DNA from: an uncultured Cellvibrio sp.
GTDB lineage: Bacteria; Pseudomonadota; Gammaproteobacteria; Pseudomonadales; Cellvibrionaceae
Assembly: GCA_946886255.1 (NCBI GenBank)
Contig: CAMPIG010000026.1
Coordinates: forward strand, 1-21,222
Reading direction: 5' to 3'
Length of the DNA stretch: 21,222 bases
The translations under genes were made by a program, and so were the position numbers. Below the pieces are notes generated by a model that was not told the origin of the DNA, did not search any database, and was given only the letters and a program-made list of their open reading frames with translations. Every line of letters starts with the position of its first letter. Within the stretch, counting starts at the first letter, position 1. Below, in pieces: positions 1-9,314 of this stretch.

Positions 1-445
<445 letters not shown>

Positions 446-599
446 TTACGGCCTATACTTGAGAAGGTAAAGAAAGGCGGTGATTATAGAGGTTGAGCCG
501 CGTTTTTGGGTATAACTGCACGTGAATTACGCTTTTTTATTGTTTTTTGCTGTCTGAGTGTCGAGTCCCCCTGAGTTAACCATGCCAGAGGTAATCGCT

Positions 600-950
600 A
601 TGAAATCGACTAACCACTATCACAACCCCTACCATTCCGATGCTGCTCAAGCTGACAACGAGGCGGGCGTTATGCTCACCTTACAACAGGCTGTTGAGCA
701 TGAGTTGGGTGATCTGGTTGCCCTTGAGTTAACCGCAGAACGCATGGCGGAAGATGAGGCATCCTTGCTTGGCGCCTATCTGTCAGAAGATGCCGAAAAA
801 GCCAAAGGCTTTTGGCACGAGTTGAAAGATGAATTGGTGATGTGGGAAATCAGCACCGGGCAGCTCCTGCTGTCAGCCGCTGACCCGACCCGCACCGATT
901 GGCATCGCCACGGCTGGTGGCAATCTGATCAGGATCTTGATCTGCACTAA
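600..950 (+). CDS. Small YbeL-like (DUF1451-like) protein without the zinc ribbon
   Basis: Encodes 116 residues, soluble, with no signal peptide or membrane segment. The ATG at 600 is chosen because AGAGGT (586-591) lies 8 nt upstream; in-frame GTG 558 and ATG 582 would add up to 14 residues but have no such site. The middle is acidic and helical (LTLQQAVEHELGDLVALELT), followed by a part rich in Trp and His (FWHELKDELVMWEISTGQLL, then WHRHGWW). The LWQELAD-type centre and the position divergent from leuS recall YbeL of E. coli and the Pseudomonas gene beside leuS. Those relatives end in a four-cysteine zinc ribbon; this protein stops before it and has no cysteine at all. The role is unknown. 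The family link is an inference from weak similarity and context. Confidence 0.7.
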   Translation: MKSTNHYHNPYHSDAAQADNEAGVMLTLQQAVEHELGDLVALELTAERMAEDEASLLGAYLSEDAEKAKGFWHELKDELVMWEISTGQLLLSAADPTRTDWHRHGWWQSDQDLDLH

Positions 951-1074
951 ATCCCTGCCGGTGTTATCCTCACCAGGCCACGAGCTCCTTGAGTAGGGGC
1001 GGGTGGTCATCATCCTTAAAATCCAATAAAGTCCGACCGTTTTTTGCCGGCGGCTCAGGTGAGAGAAGTTTGTT

Positions 1075-2034
1075 ATGTTTCCATATCGTAAAGGCAGGAC
1101 CTACGTCCACCTGCTGGTTTTGCTGTGTCTGTTTTCTTCTGGAGTATCTGCCCAAGTGTCTGCATTGCCTCGTGAGCCTCTATATATCTGGTCAGAAAAA
1201 GCCCTGGTAACGCCGGATCGCGAGGCGGTGCAAAGTGAGAGGGTATTCGCCGTGGACAACCCCTCTATCACGCCTTTTTGGCCGAAACCGGCCTTGGCCA
1301 ATGGTGCCGCAGTAGTGATCTTTCCCGGTGGTGGCTATGTACGCCTGGCGATTGAACACGAAGGCTACGATATTGCGCGCTGGTTTAATCAGCAGGGCGT
1401 AGCGGCTTTTGTGGTGAAGTATCGAATGCAGGAGTATGGTTTTCCCGCGCCCTTGCTAGACGGTCTGCGGGCAGTGCGCTATGTGCGCGCCCACGCGGCG
1501 AATTGGAATCTGGATGCGGAACGAATCGGGGTGGTTGGTTTTTCAGCCGGCGGGCATCTCGCAGCCAGTGTGGCGACCCGTTATAACTTTCGTTCAGCCC
1601 AACTATCCGATGATCCGTGGCAGAATGTCAGTGCCCGGCCGGATTTTGCCATTCTGGGTTATCCGGTCATTACTCTGGATGGACCGGACGCCCATAGAGG
1701 CTCGCGGCAGGCGCTGTTGGGCGATAATCCCACGCCCGAGCTGGTGCGCGAAAACTCCCTGCAATATCAGGTTAAGGCCAAGGTGCCGCCGATGTTTATC
1801 GTCCATGGTGCCAACGACAAAGGAGTGCCTATTGGGAATAGTCTGGAACTTTTTGCTGAAGTGCAAAAACACAATAAACAGTCTGAACTGCATATCTACC
1901 AGACCAGTGCCCACGGTTTTGGGATGCGCGAGGGAGAGGGAACAGCTTCGGATTGGCCTGCTGCGCTGTTGAGCTGGTTGCGCCACAACGGCTGGCTTAC
2001 GAAAGCTACCCATCAGCCAGAGGTTCAGCCATGA
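1075..2034 (+). CDS. Exported alpha/beta-hydrolase esterase (acetylxylan esterase-like, COG0657 type)
   Basis: Encodes 319 residues. The N-terminus has a signal peptide (basic FPYRKGR, hydrophobic HLLVLLCLFSSG, likely cleavage after VSA at 24-26), so the enzyme should be periplasmic or secreted. The mature part is an alpha/beta hydrolase: an oxyanion-hole motif FPGGGY near residues 83-88, the nucleophile elbow GFSAGG with Ser157, Asp248 in HGANDKGVP and His280 in SAHGFG form a complete triad in the right order. Relatives remove acetyl groups from xylan or other plant polysaccharides; the exact substrate cannot be read here. GAGAGAAG lies just upstream of the ATG. The stop overlaps the start of the CE12 esterase gene by 4 nt (ATGA), so the two are translated together and probably act on the same polymer. 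Confidence 0.88.
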   Translation: MFPYRKGRTYVHLLVLLCLFSSGVSAQVSALPREPLYIWSEKALVTPDREAVQSERVFAVDNPSITPFWPKPALANGAAVVIFPGGGYVRLAIEHEGYDIARWFNQQGVAAFVVKYRMQEYGFPAPLLDGLRAVRYVRAHAANWNLDAERIGVVGFSAGGHLAASVATRYNFRSAQLSDDPWQNVSARPDFAILGYPVITLDGPDAHRGSRQALLGDNPTPELVRENSLQYQVKAKVPPMFIVHGANDKGVPIGNSLELFAEVQKHNKQSELHIYQTSAHGFGMREGEGTASDWPAALLSWLRHNGWLTKATHQPEVQP

Positions 2035-2780
2035 AGCCATTCTTCATATTCCTTATGGCCTGCCTGATCGCGGCCTGTGCCTCCCGACCGGATACATCTA
2101 ACTCCCCCACGCTGTTTCTGGTAGGAGATTCAACCATGGCAGACCAGCCTGAGCACAAATACCCGGAGCACGGCTGGGGGCAAATGCTGCCTGAGTTTTT
2201 GACGGCAGGAATCCGATTGCAAAACCACGCGATGAATGGGCGCAGCACCAAGAGCTTCCGCGATGAAGGTCGCTGGCAGGCCGTGATGAATCAGCTCAAT
2301 GCGGGCGATCTGGTGGTGATCGGCTTTGGCCATAATGACCAGAAGCGTGAGGATCCGACACGCTACGCAGAGCCTTGGACGGACTATCGTGCCAACCTGA
2401 TACGTTATATCGAGGAAGCGAGAAGCAAGGGGGCAGACGTCATTTTGGTGACTTCTATCCGCCGCCGTCACTTCGATGATCAGGGCTCTTTACAGAAAAC
2501 TTTGGGCGATTACCCGGCCGTTGCCCGGCAGGTGGCAAAGGATATGTCAGTGTCCTTGGTAGACTTAAATCAACTCACAGCTGATTGGCTGACTGAGATA
2601 GGGCCTACCGCAAGTAAACAGCTTTATATGCATGCTGCTCCCGGTCAATACGTCAACCTTCCGCCGGAAGGCAAGCAAGACAATACCCACCTGCAAGTCG
2701 AAGGTGCCCGCCAGGTGGCCGGTTTGTTTGTAGCCGACGTCAAACGGCAGCAACTGCGGCTGGCCAAGTGGTTGAGGTGA
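2031..2780 (+). CDS. CE12-family SGNH esterase lipoprotein (rhamnogalacturonan acetylesterase-like)
   Basis: Encodes 249 residues from the ATG at 2031, which overlaps the previous stop; an earlier in-frame start at 1953 would lie inside the upstream gene and is rejected. The N-terminus is a lipoprotein signal with lipobox LIAAC (Cys16), so the enzyme should be membrane-anchored in the periplasm or outer membrane. SGNH blocks are all present: GDST with Ser34, the Gly of NHAMNGRST (Gly70), GHND with Asn102, and DNTH with Asp217 and His220. This arrangement, with the spacing of about 250 residues, fits carbohydrate esterase family 12, which deacetylates rhamnogalacturonan and sometimes xylan. 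It pairs with the alpha/beta-hydrolase esterase upstream. No polysaccharide lyase or glycosidase is in view, so the polymer remains an inference. Confidence 0.9.
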   Translation: MKPFFIFLMACLIAACASRPDTSNSPTLFLVGDSTMADQPEHKYPEHGWGQMLPEFLTAGIRLQNHAMNGRSTKSFRDEGRWQAVMNQLNAGDLVVIGFGHNDQKREDPTRYAEPWTDYRANLIRYIEEARSKGADVILVTSIRRRHFDDQGSLQKTLGDYPAVARQVAKDMSVSLVDLNQLTADWLTEIGPTASKQLYMHAAPGQYVNLPPEGKQDNTHLQVEGARQVAGLFVADVKRQQLRLAKWLR

Positions 2781-2818
2781 CCATGCCCGGACGCGGCGAT
2801 TTTTCAACCATATCCGGC

Positions 2819-2847
2819 TTGTACTTTGGCTGTGTCTGACTTACAAT
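2819..2847 (+). promoter_or_regulatory. Sigma70-type promoter for rplU-rpmA
   Basis: TTGTAC at 2819-2824 and TACAAT at 2842-2847 are separated by 17 bp, the optimal spacing, and lie about 90 bp before the rplU start codon. This would leave an untranslated leader of roughly 85 nt. It is a pattern call only. Confidence 0.6.
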
Positions 2848-2940
2848 CGCCGCCCCTGAAAACCCATACGATGCTAGTCCCAAACGCCAGAGCATGCCGC
2901 TCGGCTACTTCGTGTCGTCCAAGCGTGTATTGGAGCAACT

Positions 2941-3252
2941 ATGTACGCAATTTTTGAAAGCGGTGGCAAACAGCACCGTGTAGTGGAAGGCGAAACCCTG
3001 AAGCTCGAAAAGATCGAAGTGGCCACTGGTGACACCATTGAGTTTGATAAGGTTTACCTGGTAGGTACTGGCGGCGACGTTAAAATCGGTGCCCCGGTAG
3101 TAGCCGGTGCTAAAGTGACTGCTGAAGTTGTAGCTCACGGTCGTGCAGACAAAGTGAGAATCATCAAGTTCAAGCGTCGTAAGCACTCCATGAAACGCCA
3201 AGGTCACCGTCAATGGTTTACCGAAGTGAAAATCACTGGTATCCAAGGTTAA
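2941..3252 (+). CDS. rplU: 50S ribosomal protein L21
   Basis: Encodes 103 residues, the usual length. It starts [20 protein letters not shown], the standard L21 opening, and carries the conserved late segment [22 protein letters not shown] that contacts 23S rRNA next to L20. GGAG at 2932-2935 sits 5 nt before the ATG. It is followed 12 nt later by rpmA, as in nearly all bacteria. In many relatives a divergent ispB lies upstream; here two esterase genes lie there instead. Confidence 0.99.
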   Translation: MYAIFESGGKQHRVVEGETLKLEKIEVATGDTIEFDKVYLVGTGGDVKIGAPVVAGAKVTAEVVAHGRADKVRIIKFKRRKHSMKRQGHRQWFTEVKITGIQG

Positions 3253-3264
3253 GAGGAATAGAAA

Positions 3265-3522
3265 ATGGCTCACAAGAAAGCTGGCGGTAGTACCCGCAAC
3301 GGTCGCGACTCACAAGCGAAACGCCTCGGCGTTAAAGCCTTTGGCGGTGAAGTGGTTCCGGCGGGCAGCATCATTGTTCGTCAACGCGGCACCCGTTTTC
3401 ACCCCGGTGTGAACGTAGGTATCGGTAAAGACCACACCTTGTTTGCCAAGGCTGACGGTCAAGTGAAATTTGAGGTTAAAGGTCCAAACAATCGTAAATT
3501 CGTCAGCATCGTTGCTGCCTGA
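3265..3522 (+). CDS. rpmA: 50S ribosomal protein L27
   Basis: Encodes 85 residues. The sequence begins [20 protein letters not shown], the invariant L27 N-terminus that reaches towards the peptidyl transferase centre, and has no N-terminal extension needing cleavage as in Firmicutes. The central [19 protein letters not shown] is also standard. An AGAGGA ribosome-binding site lies about 8 nt upstream. It is cotranscribed with rplU, and a strong hairpin terminator follows 58 bp after the stop. Confidence 0.99.
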   Translation: MAHKKAGGSTRNGRDSQAKRLGVKAFGGEVVPAGSIIVRQRGTRFHPGVNVGIGKDHTLFAKADGQVKFEVKGPNNRKFVSIVAA

Positions 3523-3579
3523 TTGCGATTGCGGATCATAGCTTGCGCCGGTTGACTGGCGCTGGCACCTGAGAAGAAT

Positions 3580-3612
3580 AAAAGCCCTGTCGTTGTCGTC
3601 AGGGCTTTTTTT
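3580..3612 (+). terminator. Rho-independent terminator after rpmA
   Basis: A perfect 10-bp stem (AAAAGCCCTG at 3580-3589 with CAGGGCTTTT at 3600-3609) around a 10-nt loop runs into seven T residues (3606-3612). It separates the ribosomal-protein genes from obgE, which therefore needs its own promoter or read-through. Confidence 0.93.
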
Positions 3613-3683
3613 ATTCAGGATGTCGCTGCAAAGAAGTTGGATATCTTTTGTTTAAGATTGATTGGTTTACATATTTTGGTTAA

Positions 3684-4898
<1,215 letters not shown>

Positions 4899-4902
4899 AT
4901 TG

Positions 4903-6024
4903 ATGAGCAAACGAGATCTCATCCCCCAAGCCAAACGCTGGGTAGTCAAAATCGGCAGTGCGCTGCTGACCAACGATGGCAAAGGGCTGGATGCACAAGC
5001 TATCGCGGGCTGGGTTGCGCAAATGGCCACGCTGCGTCAACAAGGTATTGAACTGGTATTGGTATCTTCCGGTGCCGTAGCGGCGGGTATGCGTCGTCTG
5101 GGCTGGTCGTCCCGCCCTACGGAAATCCATCAACTGCAAGCCGCTGCTGCCGTCGGCCAGATGAGCCTGGTGCAAACTTATGAGGTGGAATTTCAGCGCT
5201 ATGGGTTACTGACTGCACAGGTACTGCTTGACCATGATGATCTCTCTTCGCGTCAGCGTTATTTGAATGCTCGCTCTACATTAAAAACCCTGATTGGTTT
5301 AAGTGTTATTCCTGTTATCAATGAAAACGATACGGTGGTAACGGACGAAATCCGGTTTGGTGACAACGACACCCTGGGTGCGTTGGTTGCGAATTTGATT
5401 GAAGCGGATTTGCTGGTCATTCTTACCGATCAACTGGGCATGTATGACAGTGATCCGCGCAATAATCCCGATGCACAATTGCTCAGCGAAATTGCGGCTG
5501 AAGAGCCCGAGCTTGAAAAAATGGCAGGCGGCGGCGGTGTATTGGGGCGTGGCGGTATGATCACCAAAGTGCGCGCGGCGCGCGTTGCAGCGCGTTCCGG
5601 TGCGGATACGGTGATTGTCGGTGGCCGTATTGAAAATGCGTTATTGCGCTTGGCTGAAGGTGACAATATCGGCACTTTCCTGTGGGCGCAACAGCAACCT
5701 CAAGCAGCGCGCAAGCGCTGGATTTCCGGTCAGTTGCAAACTCGTGGCACCCTGGTGTTGGATGACGGTGCCGTGCGTGTTGTGCGCGAACAGGGTAAAA
5801 GTTTATTGCCGGTGGGTGTAAAAGAAGTGCGTGGCAATTTTACGCGCGGTGATATGGTGATTTGTGTTGCACCGGACGGCCGCGAAATCGCGCGTGGTTT
5901 GGTTAATTATCACGCGGATGAAGCGCGTAAGATTATCGGCAAGCCCAGCACCCAAATTGAAGCGTGGCTTGGTTATAAAGACGACGAAGAACTTATCCAC
6001 CGCGACAACCTCGTCCTCTCCTGA
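4903..6024 (+). CDS. proB: Glutamate 5-kinase with C-terminal PUA domain
   Basis: Encodes 373 residues and catalyses the ATP-dependent first step of proline synthesis, making glutamyl 5-phosphate in the cytoplasm. The ATG at 4903 is preferred over the adjacent in-frame TTG at 4900 because TAAGG (4891-4895), inside the end of obgE, is well spaced from it. The amino-acid kinase domain shows [11 protein letters not shown] near the N-terminus, [10 protein letters not shown], the substrate loop [21 protein letters not shown] and [12 protein letters not shown]. From about residue 275 to the end is a PUA domain ([16 protein letters not shown], then [15 protein letters not shown]). The length is typical for this two-domain form. 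It forms a unit with obgE. Confidence 0.98.
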   Translation: MSKRDLIPQAKRWVVKIGSALLTNDGKGLDAQAIAGWVAQMATLRQQGIELVLVSSGAVAAGMRRLGWSSRPTEIHQLQAAAAVGQMSLVQTYEVEFQRYGLLTAQVLLDHDDLSSRQRYLNARSTLKTLIGLSVIPVINENDTVVTDEIRFGDNDTLGALVANLIEADLLVILTDQLGMYDSDPRNNPDAQLLSEIAAEEPELEKMAGGGGVLGRGGMITKVRAARVAARSGADTVIVGGRIENALLRLAEGDNIGTFLWAQQQPQAARKRWISGQLQTRGTLVLDDGAVRVVREQGKSLLPVGVKEVRGNFTRGDMVICVAPDGREIARGLVNYHADEARKIIGKPSTQIEAWLGYKDDEELIHRDNLVLS

Positions 6025-6031
6025 ACCGCCC

Positions 6032-6120
6032 TTTAAATCGAATCCGTAGGTCGGATTAGCCAAAGGCGTAATCCGACACTGCCCCTGATTCAGATTTTCG
6101 ATGTAGACTTTCGATTTAAA
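6032..6120. repeat. 11-bp inverted repeat enclosing a REP-like hairpin
   Basis: TTTAAATCGAA at 6032-6042 and its exact reverse complement TTCGATTTAAA at 6110-6120 flank the REP-like palindrome, between the convergent ends of proB and cioB. The nested structure could fold as a cruciform or act as a two-way terminator. No target-site duplication is obvious. Confidence 0.6.
6046..6077 (+). repeat. REP-like palindrome, copy 1
   Basis: The unit begins GTAGGTCGGATTAGCC and returns as GGCGTAATCCGAC after an AAA loop, forming a stem of 12 pairs with one bulged G (6050-6077). This type of sequence (GTAGG, then GGATTAGC, then GCGTAATCC) is a widespread extragenic palindrome in Gammaproteobacteria, usually linked to REP-associated transposases. 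A second copy in the opposite orientation lies at 8603-8634. Confidence 0.85.
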
Positions 6121-6145
6121 TTCTCAATTAATTTAAACGTTCATT

Positions 6146-7153
6146 TTAGTAATACCGCAACTCCGTAGCCTTCCCCCAAAACACCCGATAAGAAAAAATC
6201 GTGTAAGCGATAATCGCCGGCAGCACGATCATCACGCCAACTAAAATAAACCACAGGGATTCCGGCGCGCTGGCGGCTTCCCAGATATCCATCTCGCCCA
6301 AAACGATATAGGGGAAAAAGCTGTAACCCAGCGCAAAAAAACACAGGATAAAGATAATCGCTGCCCCAACAAACGGAATACCGCAGCCGAAATCATTTTC
6401 ATACGGAAATTTACTGAGGTAGCGCTCGACCATCATAAAAGCAACAAAACAGACGGCGGGAATAATCAGCAGCAGCAACGCCAACGGGGTACCAAACCAC
6501 TTCTCGAAAACATTATGACTCATCAACGGATTTACGGCAGACACGGCGATAATTCCTAACGCCATAAACCACATACAAATGCGCGCCCAGTGAGCCGCGC
6601 GCATCTGCAACTCCCCTTCAGTTTTCATCACCAGCCAAGCTGCGCCGATAAAGCTGTAGCCGGCCGTCACACAAATGGCGCTGAGTCCGGCAAAGGCGAA
6701 TGCAGCAGGCGTTTCCTCAAACCCCATGACAAACATGCCCAGCATGTAGCCTTGGGCCAAGGTCGCCAGTAAAGAGCCGAATTTAAAAATCCTGTCCCAC
6801 AGTTCCTTGTGATCTGCCGGCGCCTTTGCGCGAAAATCAAACGCTACACCGCGCATGATCAGTCCGCCGAGCATTGCTGTTACCGGCAAATAAAAATGAT
6901 ACAGGATCAAACTGTGTGCACTGGGAAAAGCAATTAATAAAATGCCAACACCCAAAACCAACCAGGTTTCGTTGGCGTCCCAGAACGGGCCGATGGAGGC
7001 GATCATCGTATCGCGTTGAGGATCAGAATCTGCCGGCAATAAAATACCCACGCCGAGATCATATCCGTCGAGCATGGCATAAATCAGGAATGCCAATCCC
7101 ATTAAGCCGGTAAAAATCACCGGCAGCCAATAAGCTTCACCTGTCAAATTCAT
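6146..7153 (-). CDS. cioB: Cyanide-insensitive ubiquinol oxidase (bd type), subunit II
   Basis: Encodes 335 residues with eight or nine hydrophobic segments, an inner-membrane protein. Subunit II supports assembly of the haem-bearing subunit I of the bd-type quinol oxidase, which reduces oxygen to water. Family marks are DGYDLGVG (29-36) in the first helix, FWDANETWLV (57-66) after it, and the RGVAFDFR segment in the third helix. The length and the pairing with a short-Q-loop subunit I fit the CIO/CioB branch rather than E. coli CydB with its longer partner. It lies 26 nt after cioA. No CydX-like small gene follows: the next ATG downstream gives only three codons. Confidence 0.95.
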   Translation of the reverse strand: MNLTGEAYWLPVIFTGLMGLAFLIYAMLDGYDLGVGILLPADSDPQRDTMIASIGPFWDANETWLVLGVGILLIAFPSAHSLILYHFYLPVTAMLGGLIMRGVAFDFRAKAPADHKELWDRIFKFGSLLATLAQGYMLGMFVMGFEETPAAFAFAGLSAICVTAGYSFIGAAWLVMKTEGELQMRAAHWARICMWFMALGIIAVSAVNPLMSHNVFEKWFGTPLALLLLIIPAVCFVAFMMVERYLSKFPYENDFGCGIPFVGAAIIFILCFFALGYSFFPYIVLGEMDIWEAASAPESLWFILVGVMIVLPAIIAYTIFSYRVFWGKATELRYY

Positions 7154-7179
7154 AACAAACCTCAGTTATGTCAGTACAA

Positions 7180-8541
7180 TTATTTGCCGTGAATCGGACT
7201 GTGTTGTTCTTGTAGCGTTGGCATCTCATCGGAACGATCAACCAGCACAGACTTGCGAGCCATGACAAATAACGTGCGGATGTAAGCGATTAATAGCACC
7301 ACATACAAAGTCAAATAAATACTGAGAGAAATGCCTACATTGCTGCTCGCTACGCTGGTAACGGCATCAGCAGTTTTTAACACGCCAGTTACCAGATAGG
7401 GTTGCCGTCCGATTTCGGTGACATACCAGCCAGCCAGTGTGGCAATCCAACCGGAAAAACTCATGGCGACCAACACGCGTAACATCAGTGGCGGCAGACT
7501 TTTTCTGTGCAACAACAGCAAGCTGGCAGTCCACGACACAATCAGCATTAACAGGCCGACGCCGACCATCAGACGAAAGCCGTAGAACAATGGTTTTACC
7601 GGTGGGTGCTCGCCATTAAATTCGTTTAATCCTTTAAGTTCACCTTCAACGTCATGGGTCAAAATTAAACTGGCGAAGTCAGGCACTTCTACGGCAAAGA
7701 GATTTTTCTTTTCAATTTCGTCGGGGATAGCAAATAACACCAGAGGAACGCGGTTACCGGTTTCCCAGATAGCTTCCATCGCTGCAATTTTTGCCGGCTG
7801 GTGTTTGAGCGTGTTTAATCCGTGTAAATCCCCCATGAATATTTGCAAGGGAATCAGTATGGCTGCAGCAAAAATCCCTACCTTTAACGCCAGGCGCGGT
7901 GCTGGTTTGTGGTCGCCTTTAAGGATGCGATACGCCGATATTCCTGCAATCAAAAAGGCAGCGGTTAATCCTGAAGCCAACATCATATGTGTAAGCCGAT
8001 ACGGCATGGAGGGGTTGAAGATGATGTCCCACCAACTGAGAGGAAAGGCCACGCCATCGCGCATCTCGAAACCGTCGGGCGTTTGCATCCAGGAATTTAA
8101 CGCGAGAATCCAGAATGCCGAGAGGCTGGTACCAATGGCGACCAACAGTGTGGCGAGTGTGTGAATACGTGGGGAGACGCGATTGATGCCAAATAACATG
8201 ATGCCCAGGAAAGTGGCTTCGAGGAAAAAAGCGGTTAACACCTCATAACCTAATAAGGGGCCGGCAATATTACCCACGGTTTCCATATAGCCGGGCCAAT
8301 TGGTACCAAATTGAAATGACATCACCAATCCGCTGACAACACCAATCGCGAAACTCAGTGCAAAAATTTTTACCCAGAAACGATAACAGCGCATCCATAC
8401 ATCATTGTTGGTGCGGTTGTATTGCACGCGAAAAAAAAACAAGAACCAACACAGCGCGATGGTAATTGTGGGAAATAGAATATGAAAACTGATGTTGGCC
8501 GCGAACTGGATGCGGGAGAGGAGGAAGGTATCTAACTCCAT
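7180..8541 (-). CDS. cioA: Cyanide-insensitive ubiquinol oxidase (bd type), subunit I
   Basis: Encodes 453 residues, an inner-membrane protein that carries the haems and oxidises ubiquinol. Expected ligands and pathway residues are in place by analogy with E. coli CydA: His20, His185, Met325 in FYGFRLMVGVG, Glu100 and Glu108 in YEVLTAFFLEA, and Lys251 and Glu256 in KHQPAKIAAMEA. The signature EIGRQPYLVTGVLKTADAV follows. At 453 residues it is about 70 shorter than E. coli CydA because the Q loop is short, which marks the CIO group associated with low cyanide sensitivity. AGAGGT precedes the ATG, inside a 10-bp palindrome GAGGTACCTC (8544-8553). Upstream on the same strand lies a GbsR-type regulator gene. 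Confidence 0.95.
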   Translation of the reverse strand: MELDTFLLSRIQFAANISFHILFPTITIALCWFLFFFRVQYNRTNNDVWMRCYRFWVKIFALSFAIGVVSGLVMSFQFGTNWPGYMETVGNIAGPLLGYEVLTAFFLEATFLGIMLFGINRVSPRIHTLATLLVAIGTSLSAFWILALNSWMQTPDGFEMRDGVAFPLSWWDIIFNPSMPYRLTHMMLASGLTAAFLIAGISAYRILKGDHKPAPRLALKVGIFAAAILIPLQIFMGDLHGLNTLKHQPAKIAAMEAIWETGNRVPLVLFAIPDEIEKKNLFAVEVPDFASLILTHDVEGELKGLNEFNGEHPPVKPLFYGFRLMVGVGLLMLIVSWTASLLLLHRKSLPPLMLRVLVAMSFSGWIATLAGWYVTEIGRQPYLVTGVLKTADAVTSVASSNVGISLSIYLTLYVVLLIAYIRTLFVMARKSVLVDRSDEMPTLQEQHSPIHGK

Positions 8542-8602
8542 ACGAGGTACCTCTAAAAAAGCGGCTTGAGCGGTTGTGAAACATGGTCGGTGTAAGTATG
8601 TT

Positions 8603-8634
8603 GGCGGATTACGCCCGTGACTAATCCGACCTAC
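8603..8634 (-). repeat. REP-like palindrome, copy 2 (inverted)
   Basis: GCGGATTACGCC followed by CTAATCCGACCTAC is the same element as at 6046 in reverse orientation; 14 bases of the outer arm (8621-8634) match copy 1 exactly, while the other arm and loop have diverged. Together the two copies bracket cioAB. Confidence 0.8.
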
Positions 8635-8651
8635 AGGTTATTTTTCCTGTA
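8632..8651 (-). other. Small hairpin after the regulator gene
   Basis: TACAGG (8632-8637) pairs with CCTGTA (8646-8651) around an A/T-rich loop, directly after the stop of the GbsR-like gene on the minus strand. It may act with the adjacent REP palindrome to reduce read-through into cioA. There is no T-run, so it is not a classical terminator. Confidence 0.4.
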
Positions 8652-8656
8652 TTTGA

Positions 8657-9214
8657 TTAGTGCTTCGCTGTACTTAACCATTTGTCTTTCATGTCCAACA
8701 CTTTACCAATGCTGTTGCCCAGCTTGAGCAGCTTGTGCAGGCGATCAGTATCGAGCCGCTGAATTTCTGTGGTCCAGAGCGTCAGCATTTCGATCAAATC
8801 GTGCATTTCCTGCATGCGTTGTTGTGCGTATTGTTCATCGGGGCTGGCAGCTTTGTTCATCAACAGACCGCGCAGGGTGGAAAGAGTTGGGTCAATTTCG
8901 CGTTTGCGACGTTGCTCGATCAGCGTTTTGGCGATTTCCCACACATCGGCTGGCGCGGAATAATATTCCTTCCGGTCTCCGGGGATATGCTGCAATCGTA
9001 CCAGTTCCCAGGATTGTAGTTCCTTGAGTCCCATGCTGACGTTGGAGCGGGAGAATCCGAGCGCTTCGGCGATATGGTCGGCAGTGAGCGGCCCCGGGCT
9101 GAGTACCAGCAGCGCATACATCTGACCGACGGTACGATTAATCCCCCAACGACTACCCATTTCGCCGAAGTGGAGGATGCAAGCCTGGATCATGGGGGTT
9201 AACGATATAGGCAT
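8657..9214 (-). CDS. GbsR/MarR-family transcriptional regulator
   Basis: Encodes 185 residues. The N-terminal FGEMGSRWGINRTVGQMYAL and the following SPGPLTADHIAEALGFSRSN are typical of the GbsR group (COG1510) of winged-helix DNA-binding proteins; the recognition helix is about residues 54-66. The second half is long, charged helices, probably for dimerisation or ligand sensing. The CAGGAAA ribosome-binding site is well spaced from the ATG. An 18-bp perfect palindrome lies 16 nt before the start, so autoregulation is likely. Regulators of this group often sit beside bd-oxidase genes, and this gene is directly upstream of cioAB on the same strand. The signal it senses is unknown. Confidence 0.9.
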   Translation of the reverse strand: MPISLTPMIQACILHFGEMGSRWGINRTVGQMYALLVLSPGPLTADHIAEALGFSRSNVSMGLKELQSWELVRLQHIPGDRKEYYSAPADVWEIAKTLIEQRRKREIDPTLSTLRGLLMNKAASPDEQYAQQRMQEMHDLIEMLTLWTTEIQRLDTDRLHKLLKLGNSIGKVLDMKDKWLSTAKH

Positions 9215-9229
9215 AAGTGTTTCCTGTGT

Positions 9230-9270
9230 TTTCAGTAATTACTGAAATTACAGAAATTAATGAAATTAGT
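9230..9270. promoter_or_regulatory. Palindrome plus three tandem 9-bp repeats: probable regulator operator
   Basis: TTTCAGTAATTACTGAAA (9230-9247) is a perfect 18-bp palindrome. Its right half runs into three copies of GAAATTANN in exact 9-bp steps (9244, 9253, 9262). The site lies just upstream of the regulator's ribosome-binding site. Repeated half-sites suggest cooperative binding of that regulator; this is an inference. Confidence 0.65.
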
Positions 9271-9314
9271 CAAACGGACCAAGGTTCTTCGTAGTTATTG
9301 TGTTATAGAAAACA

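Noticed and set aside
1953..2030. Upstream start for the CE12 esterase
   Set aside because: It lies inside the previous gene, and the ATG at 2031 gives an immediate lipoprotein signal with the lipobox LIAAC.
4900..4902. TTG start for proB
   Set aside because: The adjacent ATG at 4903 is better spaced from TAAGG and gives the usual N-terminus.
6110..6145. CydX-like small subunit gene after cioB
   Set aside because: The ATG just after the stop gives only three codons, and no hydrophobic short ORF is present.
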